A DNA stretch of 64,000 nt from Novosphingobium sp. (GCA_017744735.1 JAGIAR010000002.1:64599-128598); one strand, 5' to 3'; counted from the first letter of the stretch, positions 25,755 through 37,500 are shown. Program-made: numbers and translations. Notes: a model not told the origin generated them from the sequence alone.

Positions 25755-27098
25755 CTATCTGAACGCGTGAATCGTGCCGTTGTCGTCGAGAATGTACAGC
25801 GTCTGGTTGGCGACGATGGGCGCGAGCGAGATCGGCTTGTTGAGATCGCGGAACAGCGTGGTCTGTCCGGTCTGCACATCGGCCGAATAGACCTCGCCGC
25901 GCGAGTTCGCGATCCACAGGCGGTTGCCCGCCAGCACCGGGCCGGTCCAGAAGATCGCGCCGGTGCGCTTCTTCGGCTTCTTGAACGCCGCGAGCTGGTT
26001 CAGCCAGCGGACCTTGCCGGTGTTGCGGGCGATCGCCATCAGCCGTGCGTCGTCGGTCAGCGTGAAGATCCAGTCGCCGGCGACCGCCGGGGTCGAAATC
26101 CCCGCCAGGTTGAGTTCCCAGATACGCTGGCCGGTGTTGAGCTCGTAGGCGGCCATGCGCCCGCCCTGGCCCAGCGCATAGACGCTGCCGTTGTCGATGA
26201 TCGGATCGGCGTCGACGTCGGTCAGCGCGCCGACCTCGGTCGAGATATTGGTCCGCGCCAACGCGTCGAGCCACAATTCGCGGCCATTCTCGTAGCGATA
26301 GGCCGCGACTTCACCGGTGCTGTAGCCGGCAACCACCGAGCCCTGCCCGGCCGCCGCGGCGGCGACGCCGAAGATTCCGGTCTGGCCGGCCGAGCCCGCC
26401 TTGGTCCACAGCACCGATCCGTCGGCCGCGTTGAGCGAGATCACCTGGTTGTCCTGGGTCATCGCGAAGACCGCGTTGAACGCGATCGTCGGCGCGCCGC
26501 GCAGCGGCCCCGGGGTCTTGGTGGACCACACGACCTTGCCGTCCGCCGCCTCGAGCGCGGCGATGTCGCCCACGCCGTTGGTCGCATAGACCCGGCCGTT
26601 GGAATAGCTGACCCCGCCGCCGAAGGCCGAGGCCTCGATCCGGCCGGGCACCGGCATCTTGTAATGCCATTTGGCCGAACCGGTCGCGGCGTCGAAGGCA
26701 TCGACAACGCCGTCGGTGTCCATCACGAACAATGTGCCGTTGCCGACCACCGGTGCCGCGGCGAGACGGCGCTTCTTGCCCGACCCGGCGATCTGCGCGT
26801 GCCACAGCTCGCCCGGATGATCGCCGAGCGCGAGATGGCCGTAGCTCTTCGAAGCGGTGCCGCCGGCTTGGCTCCAGTCGGCGTTGACCTGCGGCGGCGG
26901 AACCACCACCGTGACCGCGGAGAGCGAGGCATCGACCGTGGTGCCCGCCTCGATCCGCGAGAGGATCGGCACGCGATTGCCGACGGTCGGGGTCTTCGGC
27001 CCGCCCTTGCCGTGGAAGATGCCGCAGCCCGAGAGCGCGACGGCGAGAAGGGCGGCCGTGGAAATCGCGCCGAAGCGCCGGATTGCAGTGCGGTTCAT
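25755..27098 (-). CDS. bamB: Outer-membrane assembly lipoprotein BamB
   Basis: A 447-residue lipoprotein (lipobox AVALSGC, C25) with an eight-bladed PQQ-type beta-propeller; blade-closing repeats such as ATGSAKWHYKMPV, DGKVVWSTKTPG, DGSVLWTKAGS, TGQRIWELNLAG and TGKVRWLNQL are plain. It supports BamA in inserting outer-membrane barrels, which here would include the autotransporter barrel encoded 5 kb away. A start two codons upstream (27104) is possible; 27098 has the better-spaced GAGAG. It follows yfgM after 19 bases, a conserved pairing. Confidence 0.93.
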   Translation of the reverse strand: MNRTAIRRFGAISTAALLAVALSGCGIFHGKGGPKTPTVGNRVPILSRIEAGTTVDASLSAVTVVVPPPQVNADWSQAGGTASKSYGHLALGDHPGELWHAQIAGSGKKRRLAAAPVVGNGTLFVMDTDGVVDAFDAATGSAKWHYKMPVPGRIEASAFGGGVSYSNGRVYATNGVGDIAALEAADGKVVWSTKTPGPLRGAPTIAFNAVFAMTQDNQVISLNAADGSVLWTKAGSAGQTGIFGVAAAAAGQGSVVAGYSTGEVAAYRYENGRELWLDALARTNISTEVGALTDVDADPIIDNGSVYALGQGGRMAAYELNTGQRIWELNLAGISTPAVAGDWIFTLTDDARLMAIARNTGKVRWLNQLAAFKKPKKRTGAIFWTGPVLAGNRLWIANSRGEVYSADVQTGQTTLFRDLNKPISLAPIVANQTLYILDDNGTIHAFR

Positions 27099-27117
27099 GG
27101 GCATAACTCTCGCAAAA

Positions 27118-27906
27118 TCACTGCGCTCCGGCAGCCTGCTGTTGCTGCTCGTCCTTGCGCATGTCCTTGAGCGTCTGATCGACGTCGACGATCGCATCGT
27201 AGCCCATCAGGCCCGCGAGCTGGCGCGCGCGCGAGCGCAGCGAACTCGGCACGTTTTCGTCCTTGGCGATCTCGGCGAACAGCGGGCCTGCCAGCGTGGG
27301 CTTGCCAAGGTCGAGATAGGCGGCGCCGAGCAATTCGCCAGCGCTGCCGAAATAGGGCTCGCCCGGCTTCGCGAGCGGTTTCATCTTCTCGACCACCTCG
27401 CTGGGCTTCATCGAGGCGTAATTGACCGAAACCTGACGAATCAGCGCAATGTCGCGGTAGGGCTGCGGCGTATCGCCGCTCGCCGCGACTTCGCCATAGA
27501 TGCGCGCGGCATCGGCCGGGCGCCCCTGCTGCATAGCCACCGCGGCGCGCGAAAGCTTGGCAACCGCCACCGCGCCGTCCGAACCCTTCTTCTCGATCGC
27601 GGTCAACTGGGTCGTCGCGGTCGCAAGATTGCCGGCCTCGATCTGATCCATCGCCTTGACGATTTCCTCGGAGGTCTCGTCCCGGCCTTTTTCGCGATAG
27701 CTCTGCCAGGCGAGATAGCCGCCGAACAGCGCCAGCCCGGCGAGCACCACGATCCCGAGCTTGAGCCCGTGATTCTTCGCGAAGGTGGTGAGCTGGTCCT
27801 GGCGATAGGCGTCGTCGACCTCGCGCAGCAGGGCGTCCTGCTGCCGGGAATCGCGATCCATGCGCTTGGCGGCTTCGGGAGTGATATCGCTGGGTGGAAG
27901 AGCCAC
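27118..27906 (-). CDS. yfgM: YfgM-like TPR-domain inner-membrane protein
   Basis: A 262-residue single-span protein: cytosolic N-terminus (REVDDAYRQDQLTTFAKNHG), one membrane segment (LKLGIVVLAGLALFGGYLAW), then a periplasmic TPR domain with repeats such as ARIYGEVAASGDTPQPYRDI and SAGELLGAAYLDLGKPTLAG. In E. coli YfgM is a SecYEG-linked partner of PpiD and lies next to bamB, as here. Start is GTG with AGG upstream at good spacing; no in-frame ATG fits. The 126-base gap upstream shows nothing notable beyond a promoter-sized space. Confidence 0.87.
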   Translation of the reverse strand: MALPPSDITPEAAKRMDRDSRQQDALLREVDDAYRQDQLTTFAKNHGLKLGIVVLAGLALFGGYLAWQSYREKGRDETSEEIVKAMDQIEAGNLATATTQLTAIEKKGSDGAVAVAKLSRAAVAMQQGRPADAARIYGEVAASGDTPQPYRDIALIRQVSVNYASMKPSEVVEKMKPLAKPGEPYFGSAGELLGAAYLDLGKPTLAGPLFAEIAKDENVPSSLRSRARQLAGLMGYDAIVDVDQTLKDMRKDEQQQQAAGAQ

Positions 27907-28032
27907 GCGGGGGCCTTTTGCTTTGGTTTCGCCGAATTTGCGCGCTGTTTAGGGACGTCGGGCGGATAGAGCAATAAGCCCTGTAGCCCGCGCTGTGAAC
28001 GCCGAATGAAGGGGCCTTTGCCTGCGCGCCGG

Positions 28033-29166
28033 TCAGGTCGGCGGACGGCCCTCGATCACTGCGCCGTAAAGCGCCCGGTAGCGCGCGATCATCCGCTTCT
28101 CATCGTAGGATTCCTGCGCTTTCGCGCGATTCGCGCGGCCGACTTCGCGACGCAGTGCCGGGTTTGCGGAGAGGCTGCCCATCGCCCAGCCGAGCGCACC
28201 CTCGTCCCCCGGCGGGACGATGAATTCGGCATTCGCGGAGGCGACCATTTCGGCGACGTCGCCCACGGCGGGAGAAACCACCGGCAGGCCCGCCGCCATC
28301 GCCTCGACCACCGAGATCGGAAACTGCTCGCTCCGCGACGACAGGGCGAAGATGTCGAACAGGCCGACTACCTTGGCCGGGTCGGCGCAGAAACCCGGCA
28401 GGTGCACCCGGTGGGCGATCTTGAGCCCGGCCGCCTCGGCCTCGATCGCCGCGCGCTCCGGCCCTTCGCCGAGGATCACCAGCTGCCATTCGGGCGGCAG
28501 GGTCGCGAAGGCGCGGACCATCGCCGGCAGGTCCTTCACCGCGCGCAGGCCGGCGAGCGTGCCGATCCAGAACTCGTCGTTGCGCTTGACCAGATTGGGG
28601 AGGACGTCGCGCAGGGGCTGCTTGGCATAGGCCGCGGTAGGGATGCCGTTGGCGATCCGGTGGACCCGGCCGCGCGGCTGGTGCCAGACCTCGAGCGCGA
28701 TCTCCTCGAGCCCGCGCGAAGGCACCACCAGGGCGGCGGCCCGGCCCAGCGCGATCCGTCGATAGAAATTGCGCTTGGGCTTGAGCTTGACCGCCTCGTC
28801 GGCGTTGAACCCGTCCTCGTGGTGGATCAGCGGCGGCAGGCCGAAAGCCTCGGCATAGAGCGTGTGCGCCAGCACCCCGTCCATCGCGCCCCAATTGTAG
28901 CTGAGCACCAGATCGTAGCCGCGCATCGCCTCGGCCAGCCGCTTCATCCGGCCGAGCCCCGGGAAGCCGGTAAGCGATGGAAAGTCCTGCGGGTAGGCAA
29001 CTGAAACATTTCGCGAAACGTGATCCGCTGCCTTCATCGCGCCCGGCTCGGCCGAGACCACCGTATGCTCGAACTCGCGTCCGAAGGCGTTCATCAGCCG
29101 GACCGCACGCAACTCCTTGCCGCCCGCGCCGAAGCTCGACTGGAGATGCAGAATGCGTTTCGCCAT
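28033..29166 (-). CDS. GT4-family glycosyltransferase
   Basis: A 377-residue GT-B enzyme. The N-terminal domain opens LHLQSSFGAGGKELRAVRLM; the donor domain has IGTLAGLRAVKDLPAMVRAF, VILGEGPERAAIEAEA, and the E-x7-E motif SRSEQFPISVVEAMAAGLPV. Acceptor unknown; envelope polysaccharide or glycolipid is likely. Its ATG overlaps the stop of the upstream alpha/beta hydrolase by 4 bp, so the two form an operon. Confidence 0.9.
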   Translation of the reverse strand: MAKRILHLQSSFGAGGKELRAVRLMNAFGREFEHTVVSAEPGAMKAADHVSRNVSVAYPQDFPSLTGFPGLGRMKRLAEAMRGYDLVLSYNWGAMDGVLAHTLYAEAFGLPPLIHHEDGFNADEAVKLKPKRNFYRRIALGRAAALVVPSRGLEEIALEVWHQPRGRVHRIANGIPTAAYAKQPLRDVLPNLVKRNDEFWIGTLAGLRAVKDLPAMVRAFATLPPEWQLVILGEGPERAAIEAEAAGLKIAHRVHLPGFCADPAKVVGLFDIFALSSRSEQFPISVVEAMAAGLPVVSPAVGDVAEMVASANAEFIVPPGDEGALGWAMGSLSANPALRREVGRANRAKAQESYDEKRMIARYRALYGAVIEGRPPT

Positions 29167-30035
29167 CAGGAGAGCTTCGCCAGCAGCCGCACGATCGCCT
29201 CCGCGGCCTCGGGCTCCCCGAGCGTCGGCGTGTGGCCGATGCGCGGAAGGGTCAGCGCCTCGCAGCCCTCGACCTCCTTGGCCATCTTCTTCAGGGTCTT
29301 GGCCGAGAGTATGTCCGACAGCGCGCCGCGCACCGCCAGCAGCGGGCGCCCCCGCAGCGCGCGCCAGGCAGGCCACATGTCCACCGCCGGCGCGGCCGGA
29401 TCGGCGGGCGCGTTGAACGGCTCGGCGATCTTCATGTCGTAATCGAACACGATGCGGCCGTTGCCCGACACCGTCATCAGCCGCTTGGCCATCGCGATCC
29501 AGTCGGAGATCGCGTAATCCGGGAACAGGCTGCCGCTCTGCTCGCGCAGCGCGCGTGCCGCGTGCATCCAGGTCGGGAAGGCGCGCCCCTGGCCGACATA
29601 TTCGCGGATCCGCTCGATCCCCTCGGGCTCGATCGCCGGGCCGATATCATTGAGCACCGCTGCCGCGATCCGCTCCGCCCCGCCTGCCGCCAGCAGCATG
29701 GTCAGCACTCCGCCGAGCGAGGTGCCGATCGCGACGAAGCGCGCGATCTGCGTCTGGTCGAGCAGCGCCTCGAGATCCGCTAGATAGGTCAGCGGCATGT
29801 AGGTCGCCGGATCCTTCGCATAGTCGCTCTCGCCCCGCCCGCGCAGCTCGACGCAGAGCATCGGCCATTTTCCGGCGAGCTTTTCTGCGAGCGGTTCGAA
29901 ATCGCGCGCATTGCGGGTCAGGCCGGGGATGCACAGCAGCGGCAGTTTGCCAGCCGGGCCGGGATAATAGCGATAATGGAGCTTGAGACCGTCGGGCGAT
30001 GTCCAGAACCGGTTTTCGAACCCGCCTGCGCTCAT
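29166..30035 (-). CDS. Alpha/beta hydrolase
   Basis: A 289-residue alpha/beta-hydrolase fold protein with oxyanion segment LLCIPGLTRNARDFEPLA, nucleophile elbow GTSLGGVL (Ser in G-T-S-L-G), a late Asp and the catalytic His in PRIGHTPTLGEPEA. No signal peptide. It could be an esterase, lipase or C-C hydrolase. ATG 30035 is preferred to a GTG at 30065. It is divergent from selO by 56 bases and coupled to the GT4 gene. Confidence 0.86.
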   Translation of the reverse strand: MSAGGFENRFWTSPDGLKLHYRYYPGPAGKLPLLCIPGLTRNARDFEPLAEKLAGKWPMLCVELRGRGESDYAKDPATYMPLTYLADLEALLDQTQIARFVAIGTSLGGVLTMLLAAGGAERIAAAVLNDIGPAIEPEGIERIREYVGQGRAFPTWMHAARALREQSGSLFPDYAISDWIAMAKRLMTVSGNGRIVFDYDMKIAEPFNAPADPAAPAVDMWPAWRALRGRPLLAVRGALSDILSAKTLKKMAKEVEGCEALTLPRIGHTPTLGEPEAAEAIVRLLAKLS

Positions 30036-30091
30036 GCCCGATCGAACCCCAACAGCTTGCGTCACGCCCGGCGGAGGGCCACAGATGCGGC

Positions 30092-31492
30092 ATGCGAGCC
30101 GAACCGCCTGCCCATCCCTATACGCCCGACCCGCAAATCCTCAAGCTCGGCGAGTGGCTGGGCGATCCGGTTTCCGCGGCGGAGTTTCCGCGCACGGAGC
30201 TGCGCTTCCGCAACCGGCGCTGGGGCCGTGCGGTCGGCCTGGACGGGCTCAGCGATGAACAATGGGTCGCACATTTCGGGTGCTTCGAACCGCTGCCCGG
30301 CAACTTGCCGACGCCGCTGGCGCTGCGCTATCACGGGCACCAGTTCCGGGTATACAACCCCGATCTCGGAGACGGGCGCGGCTTCACCTTCGCGCAACTG
30401 CGCGATGGCCTCAATTACGGCCAGAGCGGGCGACTGCTGGATCTCGGCACCAAGGGCTCGGGCCTGACCCCGTGGAGCCGCACCGCGGACGGCCGCCTGA
30501 CGCTGAAGGGCGCGGTGCGCGAGATCCTCGCGACCGAAATGCTCGAAGCGCTCGGCGCCTATACCTCCAAGACCTTCTCGGTGATCGAGACCGGGGAGGC
30601 ACTGGTTCGCGGCGACGAGCCCTCGCCCACGCGCTCGGCGGTGCTTGCGCGCCTCAGCCACGGCCATATCCGGATCGGCACCTTCCAGCGGCTCGCAGCG
30701 CACCAGCTCAAGGCGGAGATGGAGCAACTTGTCGCCTATTGCCTGGCGGAATTCCCCGGCCCGTTCCCGCCGGAAGACGCGCCCGGGTCGGACGAACCGG
30801 CGGTGATCCTGTTTCACCAGGTGGTCGAGCGGCTGGCCGATCTCGCAGCGTCCTACATGGTGTCGGGGTTCGTCCACGGTGTGCTGAATACCGACAATAT
30901 GAACGTAACCGGCGAAAGCTTCGATTACGGCCCGTGGCGCTGGCTGCCGCGGTGGGAGCCGGGTTTCACCGCCGCCTATTTCGACGAGCAGGGCCTTTAT
31001 GCCTTCGGGCGGCAGGCGGAGGCGATCCACTGGAACTGCGCGCAGCTGGCGATCGCGCTGCGGCTGCTGGCCGAGGCGCCGCCGCTGGTCGCCGCGCTCG
31101 AGCGCTTCCCCGGGCTCTATCACGCGGCGATGGCGCGGCGGTTCTGCTGGCGGCTCGGGGTCGAGAGCAGGGATCCCGATACGGACATGCGGCTGATCGC
31201 CGAGGCCGAGTTGGAGATGAAAGGTGCCGGGATCGGCCCGGACGCCTATTTCTTCGCCCATCGCAGCGGCAGGAACGCGACGGGCCTGCTGGCGGACTAT
31301 ACCCCGGTGGCCTCCGACCATCCCTATTGGTCGGAAGAGGCCCCGCAGACCATGTTGATCGAGGAAGTCGAGGCGATCTGGGCCGCGATCGCCGAAGGCG
31401 ACGACTGGACCCCGCTCGACGCCAAGATCGTGGCCCTGCGGCGGATGGGCGATGCGCTGGGCGAGCCGCCCCTCGCCGCCGGCCATTCCTGA
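30092..31492 (+). CDS. selO: SelO/YdiU protein adenylyltransferase
   Basis: A 466-residue pseudokinase-fold enzyme that transfers AMP to protein Ser/Thr/Tyr residues. Family blocks: LALRYHGHQFRVYNPDLGDG, LDLGTKGSGLTPWSRTADGR, LKGAVREILATEMLEALGAY, and the metal site GFVHGVLNTDNMNVTGESFD. The C-terminal Sec/Cys found in eukaryotic SelO is absent (ends GEPPLAAGHS). The 31-residue upstream extension lacks family similarity, so the MRAEPPAHPYTPDP start is used. Ends just before a perfect terminator shared with the convergent giant gene. Confidence 0.94.
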   Translation: MRAEPPAHPYTPDPQILKLGEWLGDPVSAAEFPRTELRFRNRRWGRAVGLDGLSDEQWVAHFGCFEPLPGNLPTPLALRYHGHQFRVYNPDLGDGRGFTFAQLRDGLNYGQSGRLLDLGTKGSGLTPWSRTADGRLTLKGAVREILATEMLEALGAYTSKTFSVIETGEALVRGDEPSPTRSAVLARLSHGHIRIGTFQRLAAHQLKAEMEQLVAYCLAEFPGPFPPEDAPGSDEPAVILFHQVVERLADLAASYMVSGFVHGVLNTDNMNVTGESFDYGPWRWLPRWEPGFTAAYFDEQGLYAFGRQAEAIHWNCAQLAIALRLLAEAPPLVAALERFPGLYHAAMARRFCWRLGVESRDPDTDMRLIAEAELEMKGAGIGPDAYFFAHRSGRNATGLLADYTPVASDHPYWSEEAPQTMLIEEVEAIWAAIAEGDDWTPLDAKIVALRRMGDALGEPPLAAGHS

Positions 31493-31519
31493 GCCCGCGC
31501 TACCAGGCCACGAAAAAGC

Positions 31520-31551
31520 AAAAGGCCCGGAGGTTTCCCTCCGGGCCTTTT
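31520..31551. terminator. Bidirectional intrinsic terminator
   Basis: A perfect 14-bp stem, AAAAGGCCCGGAGG (31520-31533) and its complement CCTCCGGGCCTTTT (31538-31551), closed by the tetraloop TTTC. The A/T ends give a T-tract on either strand, so it can stop transcription from selO (plus) and from the autotransporter gene (minus), whose stops lie 27 and 28 bases away. Confidence 0.93.
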
Positions 31552-31579
31552 CTATTGAGCCCCTGCGGACCGACCGGGC

Positions 31580-34500
31580 TTACATGCCCGAACCCGGCCC
31601 ATAGGTGATCTCGACGCGGCGGTTCTGCAGTTCGCGCACGCCGTCGGCGGTCGGGACCCGCGGGTTGCTTTCGCCGAAGCCTTTGGCGGTGATCGCCGAG
31701 GCCGGGATGCCCTTGCCCGTCAGATAGGACTGGACCGAAGCGTTGCGGCGGTTCGACAGGCCCACGTTGTAGGTCGTCGAGCCCGAACGGTCGGCATAGC
31801 CCGCCAGCATGATCGGAACGCTCTCGCAGTTTCCGTAGGCAGCCACGGCGCTGTCGAGGGTGGTCGCGGCCTCCGGCGTGATGTCCGACTTATCCCAGTC
31901 GAAGAACACGATGTACGGGCCCTTGTTGCACACCGGCGGAGGCGGCGGCGGAGGGGGCGGCGGCGGAGGCGGCGGAGGCGGCGGGGGAGGCGGCGGCGGG
32001 GGCGGCGGCGGCGGGGGCGGCGGAGCCGACTTGCCGAACGCCTTCCGCACGCCGAGGCTGGCGCCGTAGCTGCTGTAGCTGTCTTCGCCGAACTGGTAGT
32101 CCCCGCGGACGAAGAAGCTCCATCCGGTGTTCGCGCTCGCCACGCTGATGCCGAGCACCGCTTCGCCAAAGTCGCCCTTGGTGTCGTAGGTCACCGGCAG
32201 CGCCGTGCCGCTGCTGATCAGGTCGGTGGTGTAACCGCCCTCGAACTCGTGCCACCAGTTGCCTTCGACGTAGGGCTCGATCTTGGTTGCGCCCGTGTCG
32301 CCCAAGGTCAGGCCCAGACGGCCGCCGAGGCGGGTGCGGAAGCTCTCCGAATCCTGAACGTCGATCGGGGTGCCATCCAGTTCCGGCAGATCGTTGTCGA
32401 ACTTGGTCTTGCCGTAGCGGACCGTGCCCTTCGGCTCCAAGAACGCCCCGCCCCCGCCGAGCGCCAGCTTGTAGCCGAGATCGAGCTGCGCACCGTAGGT
32501 GGTGTAGTTCGTCTTGAAGCTGTCGGGCGCGACCGGATCGTTCAGGTGGAAGCGGGCATCGCCGAAGTCGGCCTTGACCAACAGGTCGGCGAAGAACGGA
32601 CCGTCGAGACGGGTCGCATAGGCACCGACCGACCACTGGCGGTAGTCGGTGTGGGAACTCGACACATCGAAGTCGAGATCGGACGAGGCGTAGCCGCCGG
32701 TCAGGCCGAACAGCCAAGCCTGGTTGTGGCCGCTGGCGGAGACGCTCTCGGAACCGAAGTCGAAGCCGACCTGGAAGCCGAGCATGCTCTGCACGACCTT
32801 GTCGTCATAGGTGATCGGCCCGCTGCCGCCGATGACGCCGGCAGGCGTGTCGACGGTGTTCGACATGTCGCGCTCGGTGTGGGCGCCGAAGGCACGGCCC
32901 CACACACCCGGGGTGATGTTGCTCGAACCGTTGTCCGAGAACGCCGTGCGCAGGTCCGCCGTCCGGTCGAGCCAGGTGCCGGTGGTGAGGTTCCACAGGT
33001 TCTGCGCGCCGTAGCCGAGAGTCGAGAGGTCGAAAGCCTCGCGATCCAGCGTGCTCGCCAGGATCCACTCGTTCGGATAGTCGACCGGATCGACCACCGC
33101 CGTGTCGCGGAGATAGGCATCGAAGCGGAACAGCCCCTTGTCGATCCCGCCGTCGGTGGTGAAGTTGCTGCCATCGGTGGTGCCGCCGACCTGGGCGAAC
33201 AGGATCCCGTTGGCCGGGCTGACATAGCTGCCCGGCAGACCCGAGATGTCGTTCACGGTCAGATGGGTGGTGCCGGTCACGTTGCCGTCGATGACCAGAA
33301 GGTCCGACGCTCCGTTAGGCTTCAGCTCGGCATCGATCTTCAACGTCGCGGCCGCGGCGGACGCGCTGTAGTTTCCGGTGGTCCGGATGAGATCGTCCGC
33401 GGCATCGTCCTTCATTTCGACCAGCTGCGAGTTGTTGAGCTGGTCCAGACCGACGAATTCGAGGATGCCGTTGCGGTTGATCGTGCCGGTGTTGTTCAGC
33501 ACGCTCGTCCCGTTCGGAGTGTCGAAGTAGACGTAGTTCTCGCCGTTCGAGTTGAACGTGCCGCTGTTGTCGAACGTCACGTCGCCATTGGTCGACTGGA
33601 AGTAGGTGTTCGAAGCCGGACCCGCAGTGACAGTTCCGCTGTTGCTGAACTGAATGTCGTCGGACGCGATGAAGTAGTTGTCGCCATCGAACACCCAGCT
33701 GTTGTTGCTGGTGTTGTTGAAGACAAGGCTCACCCCGTTCTCGTCGGCGCCCTGCGCATCGAGGAACACGTTGCCTTCGAGATGGCCGTCGTTCTGGACC
33801 AGGATCGTCTCATTGGCATAGGCCGCGATCGAGCTGCCACCGATGCCCACGGCATTGCCGATGCTGCCGTTGACGTCGTTGTGGATCGAGATCGAACCGT
33901 CGGCGGCCGCAACGATGGTGCTGGTGAGGGAGTCGAAATCGCCCCCGCCGCTCAGCGAACCGTCGTTGTAGATCGCGATGTCGTTCTCGCCCACGCCGGG
34001 GTCGTAGGTCACGGCGGCGATCGCCGGACCCTGCGCGGTGACCACAGCGTCGGTGTAGTTGTTGATCGTGGTCGAACCCGAGCCGAGCTTCACGGTACCG
34101 ATGCCGACCGTCGGTGCCGGGTTGAGCCCGTCGCCGACCGTGCCGTAGTTGTCCACCAGCACATAGCCGCCGTCGCCGAACGAACCGGCGCCTAGGCCGA
34201 GCACGTCGGCTTCGACATCGGCGTTGTTGGTGACCGTCGCGTTGCCCGCCCCGATGGCCAGCGCAGCCGCGCCGACCTGCGGCGGATCGATGTCCCCATT
34301 CACCGTGACCGTGGCATTGCCGCCGATCGAGGTGGCGAAGGCGCCGAACAGGCCGTTGTCGGCGGTGATCGTGTCGTGGGTGGTGATGGTCGCATCGCCC
34401 GCACCGGCGAAGGCGATCACGCCCGAGCCATTGGCCGAGGTGATCGCGCCCGTATCGACATCGACATAGCTCGCGACCGAGGTCGCCACGATGCCGGTGT

Positions 34501-37500
34501 CGTCCGAGACGATGGTGCCGCCGGTGTTGTCGATGTCGACGTAGCCGCCTGCGAGCGAGAAGATCCCGTTGCCCGCCGCCGTCGTGATGTCGGCATCGGT
34601 CAGGTCCATCGTGGTGTCGTCGCCGCCGAGAGCGACGATGCCGCCGAGGCCGGCATCGATCGTCGCGCCGGTCGCGACGATGTCGATGTTGTTGCCGGCG
34701 ACCGCCATAATGCCGATGCCGTTGGCCGCATCGACGACCTTGCCGGCGTCATCCTCGCCGTCGCCGGCAAGAGTGATCGCGGCGTTGTTGAACGCTCCGG
34801 CCGAGATGCCGATCGCGCCGTCCGCGGTGGTGACGCCATGGGTGGTGATGTCGACATTGCCGTCCGCCGCGACCCCGACGATGCCGAGGCTCCAGCCGCC
34901 GGCACCGAGCGCGGTTACCGTGCCGGTCTCGATCGAAGTGTCGCTGCCCGAGCCGAGCGCGATGCCGACCACGCCGGCACCGTCATCGACGCTGACGGCC
35001 GAACCGCCGGCCGCGATCGTGGTGTCGCCACCGATCGAGAGCGCGCCGAGGCCGAGGTTGTGGGCTTCGACCGTCACGCCATCGGCAACCGCGAGATCGG
35101 CATTGCCGCCGATCGCAACCGAGGCACCGCCAACCAGCGGCGGATCGACGTCCCCGCTGATGGTCACGCTCGAATTGCCGCCGACTGCGATCGCCGCAAC
35201 GCCGAACAGACCGTTGTCGACCGTGGTCTTGCCGTCGGCCGTGGCGGTGGCATTGCCGCCGAGGGCAACCGACATCACGCCGCTCCCCTCGAAACCGGAG
35301 GCGGTGGTGTGGGTCGTGCCCGCGTGGACTTCGCTGTCGCCGCCGATCGCGAGGCCGCCGACGCCGACATATTGCGAAGTGACCGTCGCGTCGCCCGCGT
35401 TGATCAGCGCATTGCCGCCGACCGCGATCGCCGAGACGCCCGCGCCGTTCAGCGCTTCCACCGAAGTGTAGGTGCCGATGTTGGCGGTGGCGTCGCCGCC
35501 CACCGCGCTGCTCAGCACGCCGAAGGTGCCGCTCGAGTCGATGTGGCCGTAGGTGTTGACCTCGGCATCGCCGCCCAGCGCGATCGCTGCGACCGCAGTG
35601 CCTTCGAAGCCGGTGCCGGTGGTGGTGACCGCATCGGTGTAGATCGTCGCATCGCCGCCGACCGCCAGGGCGCCTGCGCCCATGTAGGCCGAAGCGACTT
35701 CGCCGCCGACCGTATCGACCGTCGCGTCGCCGCCAAGGGCGATCGCATTGACGCCCGAGCCGTTATAGGCACGCACATCGTTGTTGGTGTCGATCGAGGC
35801 ATTGCCGCCGACCGCCACGCCGAGCACGCCGAACAGGCCGTTGTCGACCGCAACTTCATCGTTGGCGGTGATGTCCACGTCGCCCGAGCCCGCGCCGAGA
35901 TCGACCGCGATGCCGACGATGCCGCTGCCTTCGAAGCCGCTGCCGGTGGTGTGGACCGGACCCGTGTCGATATCGACCCCGCCGTCGAGCGCCAAGGCGC
36001 CGACGCCGACGAACTGCGAGTTCACCGCATCTTCGGTGGTGTCGATGGTAACGTCGCCACCCACCGCGATGCCGCTCACGCCCGCGCCGTTGAGCGCGGT
36101 GACGTTGCCGCCGGTGGTGATATCGACATTGCCGCCAACCGCGGTGCCGAGCACGCCGAACAGGCCGTTGGCGTCGGTTGTACCGTGGGTATCGATATCG
36201 ACGTTACCGCCGAGCGAGATGCCCGCCACGCCGATCCCGCCGAGCAGCGGGGTGCCGGTCGCATCGACCGTGCCGCTGTCGATGTAGACGTTGCCGGTCG
36301 CGGCAAAGCCGACGATGCCGGTTTCCGCGGTAATATCCGAGCCTTCCGCCTCGATGTCGGCCTTGCCGCCGCCGATCGCGAAGGCGCCGATGCCGAGCGA
36401 GGGAGGCGTGGTGCCGCCGATCGTCGCACCTTCCGCATTCACATCTGCATCGCCCGCGCCGATGTTCAGCGCCATCATGCCGACCGCGGTCGCATCGACG
36501 GTCGAGTCGTCGCCGTTGACCACCGCATCCGAAGAACCGCCGAGCACGATCGCCGCCGCGCCGACAACCGGCGGGTCGATCGTGTTGCCGTTGAGGTTGA
36601 CCGTTGCCGCGCCGCCGGTGGAGATCGCCGCCGCGCCGAACAGGCCCTCGGCCGAAATCTCGTCATGCGCATTGACCGTGGCGTCGCCGCCCACGGCAAC
36701 CGCAACCACGCCCGTGCTGAGCAGGCCGCCGCCGTCGGCGATCACCCGGCCGCTATCGATCGTCGAGTTGCCGCCCAGCGCAACGCCGGTGATGCCCATC
36801 AGCGCATCGACCTTCGAGCCCTCGCCATCGATATCGACATTGCCGCCCGCGATCGCCAGCACGCCCGCACCGTTCTGCGCATCGACCTTGTTGCCGAGGA
36901 GGTCGATCCCGACGTCGCCCGAGGCGAACCCGCCGACCCCGACCAGGCCTTCGGCAGTGGTGTTCGCATGGGTGTCGATGTCGACGTCGCCGCCCAGCGC
37001 CACGCCGACCACGCCGGTGCTCAGAGCGCCGGCGCCGTCCGCATTGACCTTGCCGCTGTCGATATAGACGTTGCCGCCGGTCGAGATGCCGGTGATGCCC
37101 ATCGCCGCATCGACATTCGAGCCTTCGCCCTCGATGTCGACCTTGCCGCCGGCGATCGCCAGCACGCCCGCGCCGTTCTGCGCATCGACCTTGTTGCCGA
37201 GGAGGTCGATCCCGACGTCGCCCGAGGCGAAGCCGCCGACCCCGACCAGGCCTTCGGCAGTGGTGTTCGCATGGGTATCGATATCGACGTTACCGCCCAG
37301 CGCCACGCCGACCACGCCGGTGCTCAGAGCGCCCGCGCCGTCCGCCTTGACCTTGCCGCTGTCGATATAGACGTTGCCGCCGGTCGAAATGCCGGTGATG
37401 CCCATCGCCGCATCGACGTTCGAGCCTTCGCCTTCGATGTCGACCTTGCCGCCGGCGATCGCCAGCACGCCCGCACCGTTCTGCGCGTCGACCTTGTTGC

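Noticed and set aside
31860-32069. A poly-glycine frame on the plus strand
   Set aside because: Complement of the proline tract in the autotransporter gene; no start context or domain.
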